Of a stretch of DNA of 64,000 nt, positions 26,893 through 36,005 are shown one piece after another. The notes below the pieces were generated by a model. That model did no database searches. It was not told the DNA's origin and worked only from the letters and a program-made list of their open reading frames with translations. This DNA comes from Neisseria subflava (lineage in GTDB: Bacteria; Pseudomonadota; Gammaproteobacteria; Burkholderiales; Neisseriaceae). Every line of letters begins with the position of its first letter. The first letter of the stretch is position 1. The DNA is taken from assembly GCF_003044935.1 (NCBI RefSeq), contig NZ_POXP01000002.1:1-64000 (forward strand), in the 5' to 3' direction. Position numbers and translations under genes: made by a program.

Positions 26893-28050
26893 TTAACCCG
26901 GACGACCATCCGAACGCGGACGGATCAACCAAGGAATATATTTCCATGCGTACAACAGCAAAGAGGCGGCAAACAAAGCGGCGGAGCAACGGATACTGTG
27001 CGTGTATGCCGTACCGCTCACAAAGGTTGCCAAAACACGGACAACCGTTGCGGCTATCATCAACCAAAAGGCAACAGGAACCACTTTAGGCGGTGGATAA
27101 ATGGAGTTGCCGGTATGGCCAAGCGCAGTTCGCGCCATCATGCCCAAAGTCAGCACGCCGATACCGCCAACGCCGATAAGGTGCACGCCCAAATTCAGGA
27201 AGTTTGAAATCCAATAGGAAAGACCGACCGCAATCAAACCCAAGCCGGTAAACAGATAGCCGGCAAACAAAATCCAAAGCATAGGCTCTTTCAGCACGGC
27301 TTTATACCACCAGCGGTACACCTGCACGGTAAAAATCACACCGGCAGCCAGAGCAAACAACGCGGCCAGTCCCGGCAAAATGTTATGCGCCATCAGCATG
27401 GCGGTCAGCATAGGCAGCCAAAGTGAAGCGTGCGCTACCCATTGAGGGCTGGGAATTTGCGGCACGTTCAGGCGCTTGGACGTAAAGAACGAGATAATCC
27501 GCATACCGATCAAACCGATAAATCCGGCCACCATAATCAAACCGGATTGCAAACCGGTCATCAGCGCAATGGCATCAAACGGCTGCACTTTCAGATGGAA
27601 GGCGAAATGGGTGCCGCCCAAAACAAAAATAGCGAACACGGCAACATAGTTGCGCTTGTTTTGAGAACGAATTACCGGCAAAGCCATGCATACCGCGCCA
27701 TACCAGAAAAAAATCGTACCGAATATGCCGCTTGCCGTTACCCCCCAACCAGGAATAAACATACAAATGCGGGCCAACAGCCAAAATGCGGTCAAACCGG
27801 CCAACGCCTTACCGCGTGTCGGCGGCTGGCCTGTCCAAGTCGCCACGGCCGTCAATAAGAATGCAATGACAACCAATCCGGCATAGCCCCAAATCATTTC
27901 ATGGGCATGCCAATAGAAACCCGGCAACTCAGGCATACCCTGAAAGCCGAAGCCCCAAAGCAGTATAGACAATGCGCCATACAAAGCCGCCAACGAATAA
28001 AACGGGCGGAAGGCCATTGCCCAAACCGGGTGTTTGAACAAATCGGTCAT
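26893..28050 (-). CDS. nnrS: NnrS family membrane protein
   Basis: The start at 28050 (MTDLFKHPVWAMAFRPFYSL) has AAGGAACC upstream and gives 385 residues with about 12 membrane segments. NnrS proteins are haem- and copper-containing and help cells resist nitrosative stress. The conserved FYWHAHEMIWGYAG block is present. In Neisseria nnrS is known to be repressed by NsrR, whose gene is nearby on the other strand. Confidence 0.92.
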   Translation of the reverse strand: MTDLFKHPVWAMAFRPFYSLAALYGALSILLWGFGFQGMPELPGFYWHAHEMIWGYAGLVVIAFLLTAVATWTGQPPTRGKALAGLTAFWLLARICMFIPGWGVTASGIFGTIFFWYGAVCMALPVIRSQNKRNYVAVFAIFVLGGTHFAFHLKVQPFDAIALMTGLQSGLIMVAGFIGLIGMRIISFFTSKRLNVPQIPSPQWVAHASLWLPMLTAMLMAHNILPGLAALFALAAGVIFTVQVYRWWYKAVLKEPMLWILFAGYLFTGLGLIAVGLSYWISNFLNLGVHLIGVGGIGVLTLGMMARTALGHTGNSIYPPPKVVPVAFWLMIAATVVRVLATFVSGTAYTHSIRCSAALFAASLLLYAWKYIPWLIRPRSDGRPG

Positions 28051-28136
28051 GGTGGTTCCTTCAATTTTTATATCATCATAAAACAGCAACAGAGGCCGTC
28101 TGAAACTTTTCAGACGGCCATCGACTCCTTTACCTG

Positions 28137-28517
28137 TTACACATTTTCAGGCAAAGGCAAAAAAGGTTCAATCGCAGGGAAAAGCTCGCGCTCCTCAAAG
28201 CGCGCATGATCGCGCAAAGTGACAGCAAACTCCTTATTCCATGATTCATTCATATATTCAGGATGCGCCATCATCGCACGCAATTTGGCATGATCGCCTT
28301 CAAAACGCTGCTGCAACGCAGGGTCAATTTTATCCCAATACGGAGCAAACATGGTTTCCTCTTCCAAAAAATGTGGCTCAAGCTCAACAAAATGAGGCTC
28401 CAGCTCCGCCTGATGGCTTTGATCGGGCGTACGCAGAAGACGGACGCACAACGATAGCGAGCCATGATGTTCGCGGGAAAGTTCTATTAAGGCAGGATGG
28501 CGTTTCAAGGGCTTCAT
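28137..28517 (-). CDS. Hemerythrin HHE domain protein
   Basis: The start at 28517 (MKPLKRHPALIELSREHHGS) gives 126 residues. Putative di-iron ligands are visible in order: HPALIELSREHH, EPHFLEEE, HAKLRAMMAH and HARFEERELFPA. Hemerythrin proteins of this size bind or sense O2 or NO and may repair iron centres. Its place between nnrS and nsrR suggests a nitrosative-stress role. Confidence 0.85.
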   Translation of the reverse strand: MKPLKRHPALIELSREHHGSLSLCVRLLRTPDQSHQAELEPHFVELEPHFLEEETMFAPYWDKIDPALQQRFEGDHAKLRAMMAHPEYMNESWNKEFAVTLRDHARFEERELFPAIEPFLPLPENV

Positions 28518-28536
28518 AAGTTCGTTATAATGGTAA

Positions 28537-28551
28537 CAGTTTGTCAAACTG
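28537..28551. promoter_or_regulatory. 15-bp palindrome in the hemerythrin/nsrR divergent promoter
   Basis: CAGTTTGTCAAACTG (28537-28551) is a perfect dyad centred on T28544. It lies 20 bp upstream of the hemerythrin ATG. A second inverted repeat GTTTCA-N7-TGAAAC is at 28565-28583. Either could be an operator for NsrR or another regulator. Confidence 0.5.
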
Positions 28552-28664
28552 GATTAATTTAAATGTTTCAGATATTATGAAACCCAATCCCACATAAAGT
28601 CAAACAACCCTTTACCAAACACTACCCTTTTGACATATAAGAAAAAATATTCAAAGAGCCAGCC

Positions 28665-29123
28665 ATGTATCTGACCCAACATACCGATTACGGATTGCGC
28701 GTATTGGTTTATACCGCCATCAACGACGACACCCTCGTCAATATCGGCACCATTGCCGAGACTTACAATATTTCCAAAAGCCATTTGATGAAAGTAGTTA
28801 CCTCATTAGTCAAAGGCGGTTTTCTGGTCAGTGTGCGCGGCAAAGGCGGCGGTTTACGCTTGGCAGACAATCCTGAAAACATCAATATCGGTGCAGTTGT
28901 ACGCCATCTTGAGCCGATGCAGGTCGTTGAATGCATGGGCGATAACAACGAATGCCTCATCACCCCATCCTGCCGACTGACCGGCATCATCACCGGCGCC
29001 ATCAAAGCCTTCTTCAATCATTTAGATCAATATTCACTGCAAGATCTGCTGGACAAGCCGACTTACGACATACTTTATACACCGCGCATCCCAATCAACG
29101 AAATACGCGGAACGGCCGACTAA
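28665..29123 (+). CDS. nsrR: Nitric-oxide-sensing repressor NsrR (Rrf2 family)
   Basis: The 152-residue repressor starts MYLTQHTDYGLRVLVYTAIN, the Rrf2 helix-turn-helix region. Three cysteines that hold the NO-sensitive iron-sulfur cluster are Cys90, Cys97 and Cys103 (in VECMGDNNECLITPSC). Known targets in Neisseria are denitrification and NO-resistance genes such as norB, aniA and nnrS. Here it lies close to nnrS and a hemerythrin gene, forming a compact NO-response group. Confidence 0.95.
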   Translation: MYLTQHTDYGLRVLVYTAINDDTLVNIGTIAETYNISKSHLMKVVTSLVKGGFLVSVRGKGGGLRLADNPENINIGAVVRHLEPMQVVECMGDNNECLITPSCRLTGIITGAIKAFFNHLDQYSLQDLLDKPTYDILYTPRIPINEIRGTAD

Positions 29124-29184
29124 ATCTTCAGGCCGTCTGAAAACAATCCAGTCATACTGAAATGGTATTACTTAAATAATAAAA

Positions 29185-29219
29185 AATGCCGTCTGAAATG
29201 AAGATTTTCAGACGGCATT
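29185..29219 (+). terminator. Inverted AT-type DUS pair after nsrR
   Basis: AATGCCGTCTGAAA (29185-29198) pairs with TTTCAGACGGCATT (29206-29219), 62 bp beyond the nsrR stop. Confidence 0.6.
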
Positions 29220-29275
29220 GGTTTACAAAACACTCTACAACTTAAATAGCTGACTTTCATTCTATAGGTTAATTT

Positions 29276-29572
29276 TTATACTAAATATGTCGAATATAAG
29301 ACAATAGAAAAACCTAAAATAAGAATAATCATAGCAACCGTAAAATTTATTCTTAATACTTTCAAATAAAATTTATTGGAGATTTTTTGCACTCCAAACA
29401 GCACCTTGAAAAAATTAAATTGCATTCTTCTAGCAATAAACAGATATTCAAAAAAACCCGCATTCATCCCTTCTAATTTTGATATTTTATATAGCATTAC
29501 TAGATTAATGATAATTACAATAAAATACACAAATACTAAAAAAAACAGAAAATAAGGCAATAACTCCACCAA
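29276..29572 (-). CDS. Small membrane protein of unknown function
   Basis: The 98-residue protein has two strongly hydrophobic segments (about residues 5-28 and 76-96) around a basic loop with ARRMQFNFFKVLFG. The region is clearly richer in A+T than its neighbours, and the codons follow this. No family recognised. Low G+C and lack of an adjoining operon partner suggest acquired DNA, though it may also be unexpressed. Confidence 0.5.
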   Translation of the reverse strand: MVELLPYFLFFLVFVYFIVIIINLVMLYKISKLEGMNAGFFEYLFIARRMQFNFFKVLFGVQKISNKFYLKVLRINFTVAMIILILGFSIVLYSTYLV

Positions 29573-29681
29573 ACTACTCCTTCTTTTTTAAAAAGAATTT
29601 TCCCTAAAAAACATATTGGACGACATAACCGAATTGCTATACTCGACATTATATTCCAACCCTTCACAAACCAATAAATAC

Positions 29682-29716
29682 AAAAATGCCCGAAGCCAAA
29701 AGCCTCGGGCATTTTT
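29682..29716 (-). terminator. Terminator of the CAU tRNA
   Basis: A 12-bp stem AAAAATGCCCGA/TCGGGCATTTTT (29682-29693, 29705-29716) lies 7 bp beyond the tRNA on the minus strand. Confidence 0.85.
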
Positions 29717-29722
29717 AATATT

Positions 29723-29798
<76 letters not shown>

Positions 29799-29890
29799 GT
29801 CAAGAGTAGACGCGGATTATAGCATAACTTGTTGCTTGTTCAAAATGCCGAAAAATGTTTCAGACGGCCTGTTGGTTTTCTATTCGGGTA

Positions 29891-30742
29891 TTATGCCGAT
29901 ATGCCCAATGCTTCCCAAACTTTCAAAGCGTCCGATGTTGCTTTGACATCGTGAACACGGATGATTTGCGCGCCTCTAGCCACTGTGGCCAAAGCGGCTG
30001 CAACGCTGCCGTGTACACGTTTGGCGGCATCTTGTTCGCCTGTCAGTTCGCCAATCATACGTTTGCGCGACACGCCGATCAGAAGTGGGAATCCGGTTGC
30101 GTCCATCAATTCAGGCAAATGTTTTATCAGGGTAATGTTGTGTTGCAGGTTTTTGCCGAAACCGAAGCCGGGGTCTAGTGTGATGCGTTCAGGGGCAATA
30201 CCTGCTTGAACGCATTCTGCCGCGCGTGCTTTTAAATAACGCACAACTTCTTCGACGACATCTTGATATTGCGGATTAAGCTGCATGGTTTTGGGCAAAC
30301 CCTGCATGTGCATGAGACACACGCCTGTCTTCGGCTGTTGCGCCAGCAATGCGACTGCACCTTCATCACTCAATGCGGCAACATCGTTGATAATATCGAT
30401 GCCGCCTTGCGCCAAGGCTTTTTCCATAATCACCGTGCGGCGCGTGTCCAAGCTGACGGGAACATTCCACTTGGCCACCTCCGCCAAAACCGGCTGCACC
30501 CTGGACCATTCTTCTTCGAGAGAAACATCATCCGAACCCGGGCGGGTAGATTCGCCGCCGATATCGAGAATATCCGCACCGTCTTTCAGCAGCTGCTCGG
30601 CATGTGCCAATGCTATTTGGACATTTTGCGAATAGGTGCCGCCATCGGAAAATGAATCGGGGGTCAGATTGACGATGCCCATGATTTTCGGTTTGTCCAA
30701 GGCGATTTCAAATCGGCCTGCCTGCCAAATGCGTGTGTTCAT
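29891..30742 (-). CDS. folP: Dihydropteroate synthase
   Basis: The start at 30742 ([20 protein letters not shown]) gives 283 residues, typical of the family. It condenses pterin pyrophosphate with p-aminobenzoate in folate synthesis and is the sulfonamide target. Visible motifs: [48 protein letters not shown]. No resistance insertions were recognised by eye. Confidence 0.96.
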   Translation of the reverse strand: MNTRIWQAGRFEIALDKPKIMGIVNLTPDSFSDGGTYSQNVQIALAHAEQLLKDGADILDIGGESTRPGSDDVSLEEEWSRVQPVLAEVAKWNVPVSLDTRRTVIMEKALAQGGIDIINDVAALSDEGAVALLAQQPKTGVCLMHMQGLPKTMQLNPQYQDVVEEVVRYLKARAAECVQAGIAPERITLDPGFGFGKNLQHNITLIKHLPELMDATGFPLLIGVSRKRMIGELTGEQDAAKRVHGSVAAALATVARGAQIIRVHDVKATSDALKVWEALGISA

Positions 30743-30772
30743 AATGCTTCCATTGATGAAATAATAGGATAG

Positions 30773-30800
30773 AGGCCGTCTGAAACTTTTCAGACGGCCT
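30773..30800 (-). terminator. Inverted DUS pair, terminator of ETF-QO
   Basis: AGGCCGTCTGAAA (30773-30785) and TTTCAGACGGCCT (30788-30800) lie between the ETF-QO stop and folP. Confidence 0.6.
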
Positions 30801-30826
30801 TTAGGTTTTGACTTCAAAACAGTAAA

Positions 30827-32488
30827 TTACATTCCGCCGTAATTCGGTCCGCTCGCACCCTCAGGACAAATCCAAGTGATGTTTTGCGTCGGGTCTTTGA
30901 TGTCGCACGTTTTGCAATGAACGCAGTTGGCGGCGTTGATTTGCAGGCGCGGGCTGCCGTTTTCTTCGACGATCTCATATACGCCGGCCGGACAATAGCG
31001 CGTTTCGGGCGAGGCGTATTCTTTGTAGTTTACGTCTATCATGACCTGCGGATTTTTCAGCACCAAATGGTCGGGCTGGTTTTCTTCGTGCGCAAGGTTG
31101 GCAAGGAAAACACTACTCAAACGGTCAAAGGTCAAAACACCGTCGGGCTTCGGATAATCAATCGGCTTGCATTCGGAGGCTTTTTTGAGCTGCTCGTTGT
31201 CTTTGCCGTGATGTTTCAAAGTCCAAGGGGCTTTGCCTCTGAAAATCATTTGGTCGATACCGGTATAGATTGAGCCGAGGTAAACGCCCCATTTGAATGA
31301 CGGACGGACATTGCGCGCGGCGTAAAGCTCTTGATACAGCCAGCTTTGTTCAAAACGTTGCTGATAATCGGTGGCCTCTTTGCCGCTGTCGAAGCTTTCC
31401 ACTTCTTCGAGGTTTTCCAACATAGGGAACACTGCTTCTGCGGCAAGCATGGCGGATTTCATGGCCGTATGGATGCCTTTGATGCGTGGCATATTCAGGA
31501 AACCTGCGGCATCGCCGACCAAAACGCCGCCTTTAAACGAGAGTTTCGGCAGGCTTTGCAAACCGCCTTCAATCAGCGAACGCGCGCCATACGCGATACG
31601 GCGGCCACCTTCAAAGGTTTTGCGGATTTCAGGATGGGTTTTGAAACGTTGGAACTCTTCAAACGGCGACAGATACGGGTTTTGATAATCCAAACCGACC
31701 ACAAAGCCGACAGCGACTTTGTTGTCGTCAAAATGATAAATAAACGAGCCGCCGTAGGTTTTGCTGTCGAGCGGCCAGCCTGCGCTGTGCATCACCAAAC
31801 CTGGCTGATGTTTTTCAGACGGCACTTCCCAAATCTCTTTGATGCCCAAGCCGTAAGTTTGCGGCTGACTGTTTTGGTCGAGTTTGAAGCGTTCTATGAC
31901 TTGTTTGGAAAGCGAACCGCGGCAGCCTTCGGCAAATATGGTTTGCTGCGCCCAAAGCTCCATGCCGGGTTGGAAACTGTCGGTTGGCTCGCCGTCTTTG
32001 CCGATGCCCATATTGCCGGTCGCAATGCCTTTGACCGAACCGTCTTCGTGATACAGCACTTCGGCGGCGGCAAAGCCCGGATAGATTTCCACGCCCAAAT
32101 TTTCCGCCTGCTCCGCCAGCCAGCGCACGACTTCGCCCAAGCTGGCAATATAGTTCGCATGGTTGTCGAAATTCGGGGTAACCGGCAAGTTGAAGGCTTT
32201 TTTCTCGGTCAGGAACAAAACCCTGTCCTTCGTCACTGTACGCGTCAGCGGCGCGCCTTTTTCTTTCCAATCAGGAATCAGCTCATTCAAAGAAATCGGA
32301 TCGATGATGGCACCGGCAAGCGAGTGCGCACCGGCCTCCGAACCCTTCTCCACCACGCAAACGCTGATTTCACGTCCATTCTTTTCGGCAAGCTGCTTGA
32401 GTTTGATGGCGGCAGACAAACCCGACGGGCCTGCGCCGACAATCACGACATCGTATTGCATACTGTCGCGCTCGATGGTTTCTGTCAT
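30827..32488 (-). CDS. Electron transfer flavoprotein-ubiquinone oxidoreductase
   Basis: The start at 32488 (MTETIERDSMQYDVVIVGAG) follows AGGAACC and gives 553 residues. The FAD motif is VVIVGAGPSGLSAAIKL. The C-terminal 4Fe-4S cluster cysteines are in ANCVHCKTCDIKDP and in WICPEG. It passes electrons from ETF to the quinone pool at the inner membrane. No etfAB genes are in the window. Confidence 0.95.
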   Translation of the reverse strand: MTETIERDSMQYDVVIVGAGPSGLSAAIKLKQLAEKNGREISVCVVEKGSEAGAHSLAGAIIDPISLNELIPDWKEKGAPLTRTVTKDRVLFLTEKKAFNLPVTPNFDNHANYIASLGEVVRWLAEQAENLGVEIYPGFAAAEVLYHEDGSVKGIATGNMGIGKDGEPTDSFQPGMELWAQQTIFAEGCRGSLSKQVIERFKLDQNSQPQTYGLGIKEIWEVPSEKHQPGLVMHSAGWPLDSKTYGGSFIYHFDDNKVAVGFVVGLDYQNPYLSPFEEFQRFKTHPEIRKTFEGGRRIAYGARSLIEGGLQSLPKLSFKGGVLVGDAAGFLNMPRIKGIHTAMKSAMLAAEAVFPMLENLEEVESFDSGKEATDYQQRFEQSWLYQELYAARNVRPSFKWGVYLGSIYTGIDQMIFRGKAPWTLKHHGKDNEQLKKASECKPIDYPKPDGVLTFDRLSSVFLANLAHEENQPDHLVLKNPQVMIDVNYKEYASPETRYCPAGVYEIVEENGSPRLQINAANCVHCKTCDIKDPTQNITWICPEGASGPNYGGM

Positions 32489-32564
32489 AGTGGTTCCTGT
32501 ATTGTCATTATTCAATTTAATCCGCTAATTATACAGCTTGGACATATAGTTACCAAATACAACA

Positions 32565-32605
32565 AAAGGCCGTCTGAAACTTTACTCAAATTTCAGACGG
32601 CCTTT
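32565..32605 (-). terminator. Inverted DUS pair, terminator of tonB-exbB-exbD
   Basis: AAAGGCCGTCTGAAA (32565-32579) and its complement (32591-32605) lie 16 bp after the exbD stop. Confidence 0.7.
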
Positions 32606-32620
32606 ACTTATTCAAAGAGA

Positions 32621-33058
32621 TTATTGCGCTTTAGTTTCCGTTACAAAACCGATTTTGCTGATACCGGCTTCGCGCGCTGCTTGCAGGGCTTGGTTGACGT
32701 AATCGTATTCAACCGCTTTATCCGCCGCAATCGCCACAATCACATCTTCGTTTTTCGCTTTGGCTTCTTTCAGCTTGGCAGTTACCGTTGCCAAATCCAC
32801 TTTGGTATCGGAATCGCCGCCAACGACATAAGCACCGTTGGCATCAATATTCAAACGCAAAGGATCTTTAGGCTGCTGCTTATCCTCTTTCGCCGCTTTT
32901 TCCGAAGCAGTCGGCAACTCCAAAGGAATTGAGTGGGTCAGCACCGGCATGGTAATCATAAATACAATCAGCAACACCAGCATCACGTCCACCAAAGGCG
33001 TAACGTTGATATCCGACATCGGCGCATCATCGCCGGAATTCATTGATCCGAAAGCCAT
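32621..33058 (-). CDS. exbD: ExbD, TonB-system proton channel subunit
   Basis: The 145-residue protein has one membrane helix near residues 20-40. The conserved Asp of this helix is in INVTPLVDVMLVLLIVF. It pairs with ExbB in the inner membrane and passes proton-motive energy to TonB. It follows exbB after 3 bp. Confidence 0.96.
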   Translation of the reverse strand: MAFGSMNSGDDAPMSDINVTPLVDVMLVLLIVFMITMPVLTHSIPLELPTASEKAAKEDKQQPKDPLRLNIDANGAYVVGGDSDTKVDLATVTAKLKEAKAKNEDVIVAIAADKAVEYDYVNQALQAAREAGISKIGFVTETKAQ

Positions 33059-33061
33059 GGT

Positions 33062-33721
33062 TTAATCCTTTTGGTTCAGCAGGCGGACATGCAGGTCATG
33101 TGCAAATGCGTCCATATCTTGCGCGATGGTTTTTGTACCGCGATTGAGGAAGTTGTACGCCAATACGGCCGGAATCGCCACAAACAGGCCGACAGCAGTC
33201 GATACCAAAGCCTCACCAATCGGACCGGCTACCGCAGCAATGCTCATTTGACCGCTTTCGCTGATGCCGATCAGGGCATGGTAAATACCCCAAACAGTAC
33301 CCAACAGGCCGATAAACGGAGCGGTTGCGCCGATGGAGGCCAACGCGGTCATGCCGTAGTCAAACTGACGCATGGTTTGGGACATGCTGTTGCGGATGTG
33401 AACAACCAAGTATTCGTTCAAAGGCAATTCGTCAATCAGCGATTTGCTTGTCGTTTGACGGTAGTTTTGGTATGCGCGCAGAGACTCATCGGCAACATTG
33501 CTCATTGGTGCTTCTACCGCTTTGGCTTTCTGTACAGCATCGGCCAGCGTAAACGCATTCAACATCAACTCTTTTACCTGAGCATTGCCTTTTTTCGCTT
33601 TGCGGTATTTGATGCAGCGAATCACAATGACACTCCAAGTCACCACACTCATCAACAACATCAGGACAAATACACCAATCAGTACCACATCACCTGATTT
33701 GAAAACTAAACTTAAATCCAT
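33062..33721 (-). CDS. exbB: ExbB, TonB-system motor subunit
   Basis: The 219-residue inner-membrane protein has three membrane segments. It carries the family block [18 protein letters not shown] and [20 protein letters not shown]. It forms the pentameric channel around ExbD. It lies between tonB and exbD; a 100-bp gap from tonB is AT-rich. Confidence 0.96.
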   Translation of the reverse strand: MDLSLVFKSGDVVLIGVFVLMLLMSVVTWSVIVIRCIKYRKAKKGNAQVKELMLNAFTLADAVQKAKAVEAPMSNVADESLRAYQNYRQTTSKSLIDELPLNEYLVVHIRNSMSQTMRQFDYGMTALASIGATAPFIGLLGTVWGIYHALIGISESGQMSIAAVAGPIGEALVSTAVGLFVAIPAVLAYNFLNRGTKTIAQDMDAFAHDLHVRLLNQKD

Positions 33722-33823
33722 AATTTTTCCAAGTTAAAAATAAAATTAAAATTTCTATCGGGTCATTTAAAAATATTTCCCAACAGCATATATTTTCCAA
33801 TCAATCAGCTTAGTCCTAGATAC

Positions 33824-34756
33824 TTATTCAAGCGTGAATTTGACAGGTACTTTAAATTCAGTCCAAACGCTTGCATGACAGCTACCATCTTTAACGGCTT
33901 TACGCGCTGCATTATCCAGACGACTATAACCACTTGATTTATTCACACTAATTGAATCCACTTTACCGCCGGGACCAACCAAGACTTTCAAAACAACCAA
34001 GCCCTCTTCGCCATTTTCAGTGGACAGTGAAGGATACGGAGGTCTCGGAATATGGCAGGTTCCTTTTGCCGGATTGCCTTTACTGCTGCCGGCACCTGTA
34101 CCGCTGCCACCACCTCCGCCACCGCCGGTACCGGAGCCATGTTCGCCTTTCGCACCGCCGCTGCCGGATCCGCTGCCTTCGCCACGGCCGCTGCCTGTAC
34201 CTTTCGTACCGCCGCCGTTGCCTTTTCCTTCTCCGCCCAAGGCTTTGCCTTCGCCGTTGCCTTTACCGTTTTCAGCAGTGTTCGGCCCGGTTTTGCTGCC
34301 TGAGTATTCCGATGCTTTTGGAGACGGTTTAGGTTCTGCCTTCGGCTCTGGTTTTGGCTCGGGCTTCGGCTCAGGTTTAGGTTCCGGCTTAGGCTCGGGC
34401 TTAGGTTTCTCGATAGGTTTCGGTTTTTCCTTTTGCTGTACGATATCCGCTTTTTCTTTTTTCGTTACCACAGGTTTGATAACAGGTTTGGGCGGCTCGA
34501 CAGGCTTAGGTTTGGGTTTCGGCTTGGGTTTCGGCTTGGGTTTCGGTTGTTCGGGGGTTGGCTCGGGTGCGGCAGGTGCGCCTTCGCCCTCAGGGCTGCC
34601 GTCGCCTCCGCCGAAATCGCCCAAATCGACAAATTCAATATTCGCCATTTCGACAGGAGGCGGTTTGTGCGCGTGCCATAAAAGTGCAACCAAGCCGACG
34701 TGAATCAACGCAACGGAAGTCACGACGGCTGGAGTTAAAATTCGTTTTTTATCCAT
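33824..34756 (-). CDS. tonB: TonB energy transducer
   Basis: The 310-residue protein has an N-terminal membrane anchor (about residues 8-28) and a long Lys-Pro/Glu-Pro linker (about 68-150). A glycine-serine-rich stretch (about 160-235) follows. The C-terminal TonB domain starts near IPRPPYPSLSTENGEEGLVV. It links ExbB/ExbD to outer-membrane receptors across the periplasm. The poly-Gly part is unusually long for TonB. It should energise the receptors at 50.6-55.4 kb. Confidence 0.94.
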   Translation of the reverse strand: MDKKRILTPAVVTSVALIHVGLVALLWHAHKPPPVEMANIEFVDLGDFGGGDGSPEGEGAPAAPEPTPEQPKPKPKPKPKPKPKPVEPPKPVIKPVVTKKEKADIVQQKEKPKPIEKPKPEPKPEPKPEPKPEPKPEPKAEPKPSPKASEYSGSKTGPNTAENGKGNGEGKALGGEGKGNGGGTKGTGSGRGEGSGSGSGGAKGEHGSGTGGGGGGGSGTGAGSSKGNPAKGTCHIPRPPYPSLSTENGEEGLVVLKVLVGPGGKVDSISVNKSSGYSRLDNAARKAVKDGSCHASVWTEFKVPVKFTLE

Positions 34757-34811
34757 AATTCCGTTATGTTAATAGCAACAATTCCCGTTTGCAAGTCGTT
34801 TTACAGTCAAA

Positions 34812-34829
34812 ATAAGCATTAATGCTTAT
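34812..34829. promoter_or_regulatory. 18-bp palindrome upstream of tonB
   Basis: ATAAGCATTAATGCTTAT is a perfect dyad 56 bp upstream of the tonB start. Fur-like AT-rich character suggests an iron-responsive operator, but it does not match the Fur consensus closely. Confidence 0.5.
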
Positions 34830-34865
34830 AGAGAAAGTTTATAGACCTGCTGTTTTAAAGGCTGC

Positions 34866-34882
34866 ATATCATAATATGATAT
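34866..34882. promoter_or_regulatory. 17-bp AT-rich palindrome upstream of tonB (Fur-box-like)
   Basis: ATATCATA-A-TATGATAT is a perfect dyad 110 bp upstream of the tonB start. Its ATGATA/TATCAT half-sites resemble Fur boxes. The rest of 34757-35060 shows no gene. Confidence 0.5.
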
Positions 34883-35060
34883 TAGCTCTCATTACTAATA
34901 TTATCAAACAAAAGGTCGTTTTAAAAGATAAGCGGTAAGACAAAACAGCCTATTCTTCCGGCGTTTATGCTATCCGCACATTAAATCAATATCGAAACCT
35001 CATCAGACCGATAAAAATTCAAATGGTTTCAAATAATCTGTATTTTTTATCCATAAAACA

Positions 35061-35096
35061 TCAGGCCGTCTGAAAACATTCTTTCAGACGGCCTGA
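35061..35096 (-). terminator. Inverted DUS pair, terminator of xerC
   Basis: TCAGGCCGTCTGAAA (35061-35075) and TTTCAGACGGCCTGA (35082-35096) lie 12 bp after the xerC stop. Confidence 0.7.
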
Positions 35097-35107
35097 TTCA
35101 AACAAAA

Positions 35108-36004
35108 TCATTTTTTCCGTTTCGCCCTTGGGTGCGCCTCATCATAAACGCGCGCTAAGTGATCAAAATCCAGCTTTGTATAAACTTGCGTAGCGGAAAG
35201 GTTGCTGTGTCCCAACAATTCCTGCACAGCACGGATATCGCCCGATGCCTGCAAAAGATGGGTTGCATAGCTGTGGCGCATCATGTGCGGTGAGATATGG
35301 CTGGCACTGCCCACGCGCACTGCCCACGCCTGCAGGCGTTTTTGGATTTGACGTTGCCCCAGCCTGCCGCCGTTCTTATTGGTGAACAAGGCCTGCTCGC
35401 CCTCTTTGGCAATACGCACTGCCAAATAATCATGCAATGCTGCAATGCTTTTAGCTACCAACGGCACTTGCCGTTGCTTGCCGCCTTTACCATTCACACT
35501 GACCCAACCTTCGTCCAAAACGATACCGTCCAGATTCAAACCTTGTATCTCGCTCAGGCGCAAGCCGCTGCCATACATCAATTCAAACATGGCCTTATCG
35601 CGTACATCCAACTCATCATCAACCGGCGCATGGTCAAGGATATGGTTTAAAGGCTCTTGCGGCAGCGCTTTGGGCAGGCGTTCGGGCAGGTGCGGCGCTT
35701 TCATATTAAATGTCGGGTCGCTTTCCATGACTTCTATCTGCACCAGCCAACTGCAATACTGCCGCCACACCGACAATTTCCGCGCCAAGCTACTTTCGCT
35801 CAAGCCCTTTTGCGACAGCTTTTTCAATACCGCCACAAAATCACGGCGCGTTGGCAGGCCGTTTTCCAGATTATCGGGCAACAGGCGCATCAACTCACTC
35901 AAATCGCGCCGATAAGCGGAAACGGTATGCTCCGACTTGCCTTGTTGCAGCAAGGTTTTCAGATAGCGTTCAAAATGGGGCGCAAAATTGTTTGATTCCG
36001 CCAT
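35108..36004 (-). CDS. xerC: Site-specific tyrosine recombinase XerC
   Basis: The 298-residue enzyme resolves chromosome dimers at dif with XerD. Catalytic motifs: [12 protein letters not shown] (first Arg), [12 protein letters not shown] (His-x-x-Arg), [17 protein letters not shown] (nucleophile Tyr). It overlaps no gene, and the upstream hotdog gene ends 2 bp before its start, so the pair is likely translated together. Confidence 0.95.
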   Translation of the reverse strand: MAESNNFAPHFERYLKTLLQQGKSEHTVSAYRRDLSELMRLLPDNLENGLPTRRDFVAVLKKLSQKGLSESSLARKLSVWRQYCSWLVQIEVMESDPTFNMKAPHLPERLPKALPQEPLNHILDHAPVDDELDVRDKAMFELMYGSGLRLSEIQGLNLDGIVLDEGWVSVNGKGGKQRQVPLVAKSIAALHDYLAVRIAKEGEQALFTNKNGGRLGQRQIQKRLQAWAVRVGSASHISPHMMRHSYATHLLQASGDIRAVQELLGHSNLSATQVYTKLDFDHLARVYDEAHPRAKRKK

Positions 36005-36005
36005 T

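Noticed and set aside
31331-32932. Plus-strand frame of 533 residues over ETF-QO
   Set aside because: Antisense of ETF-QO and of the exbD end; no domain was seen.
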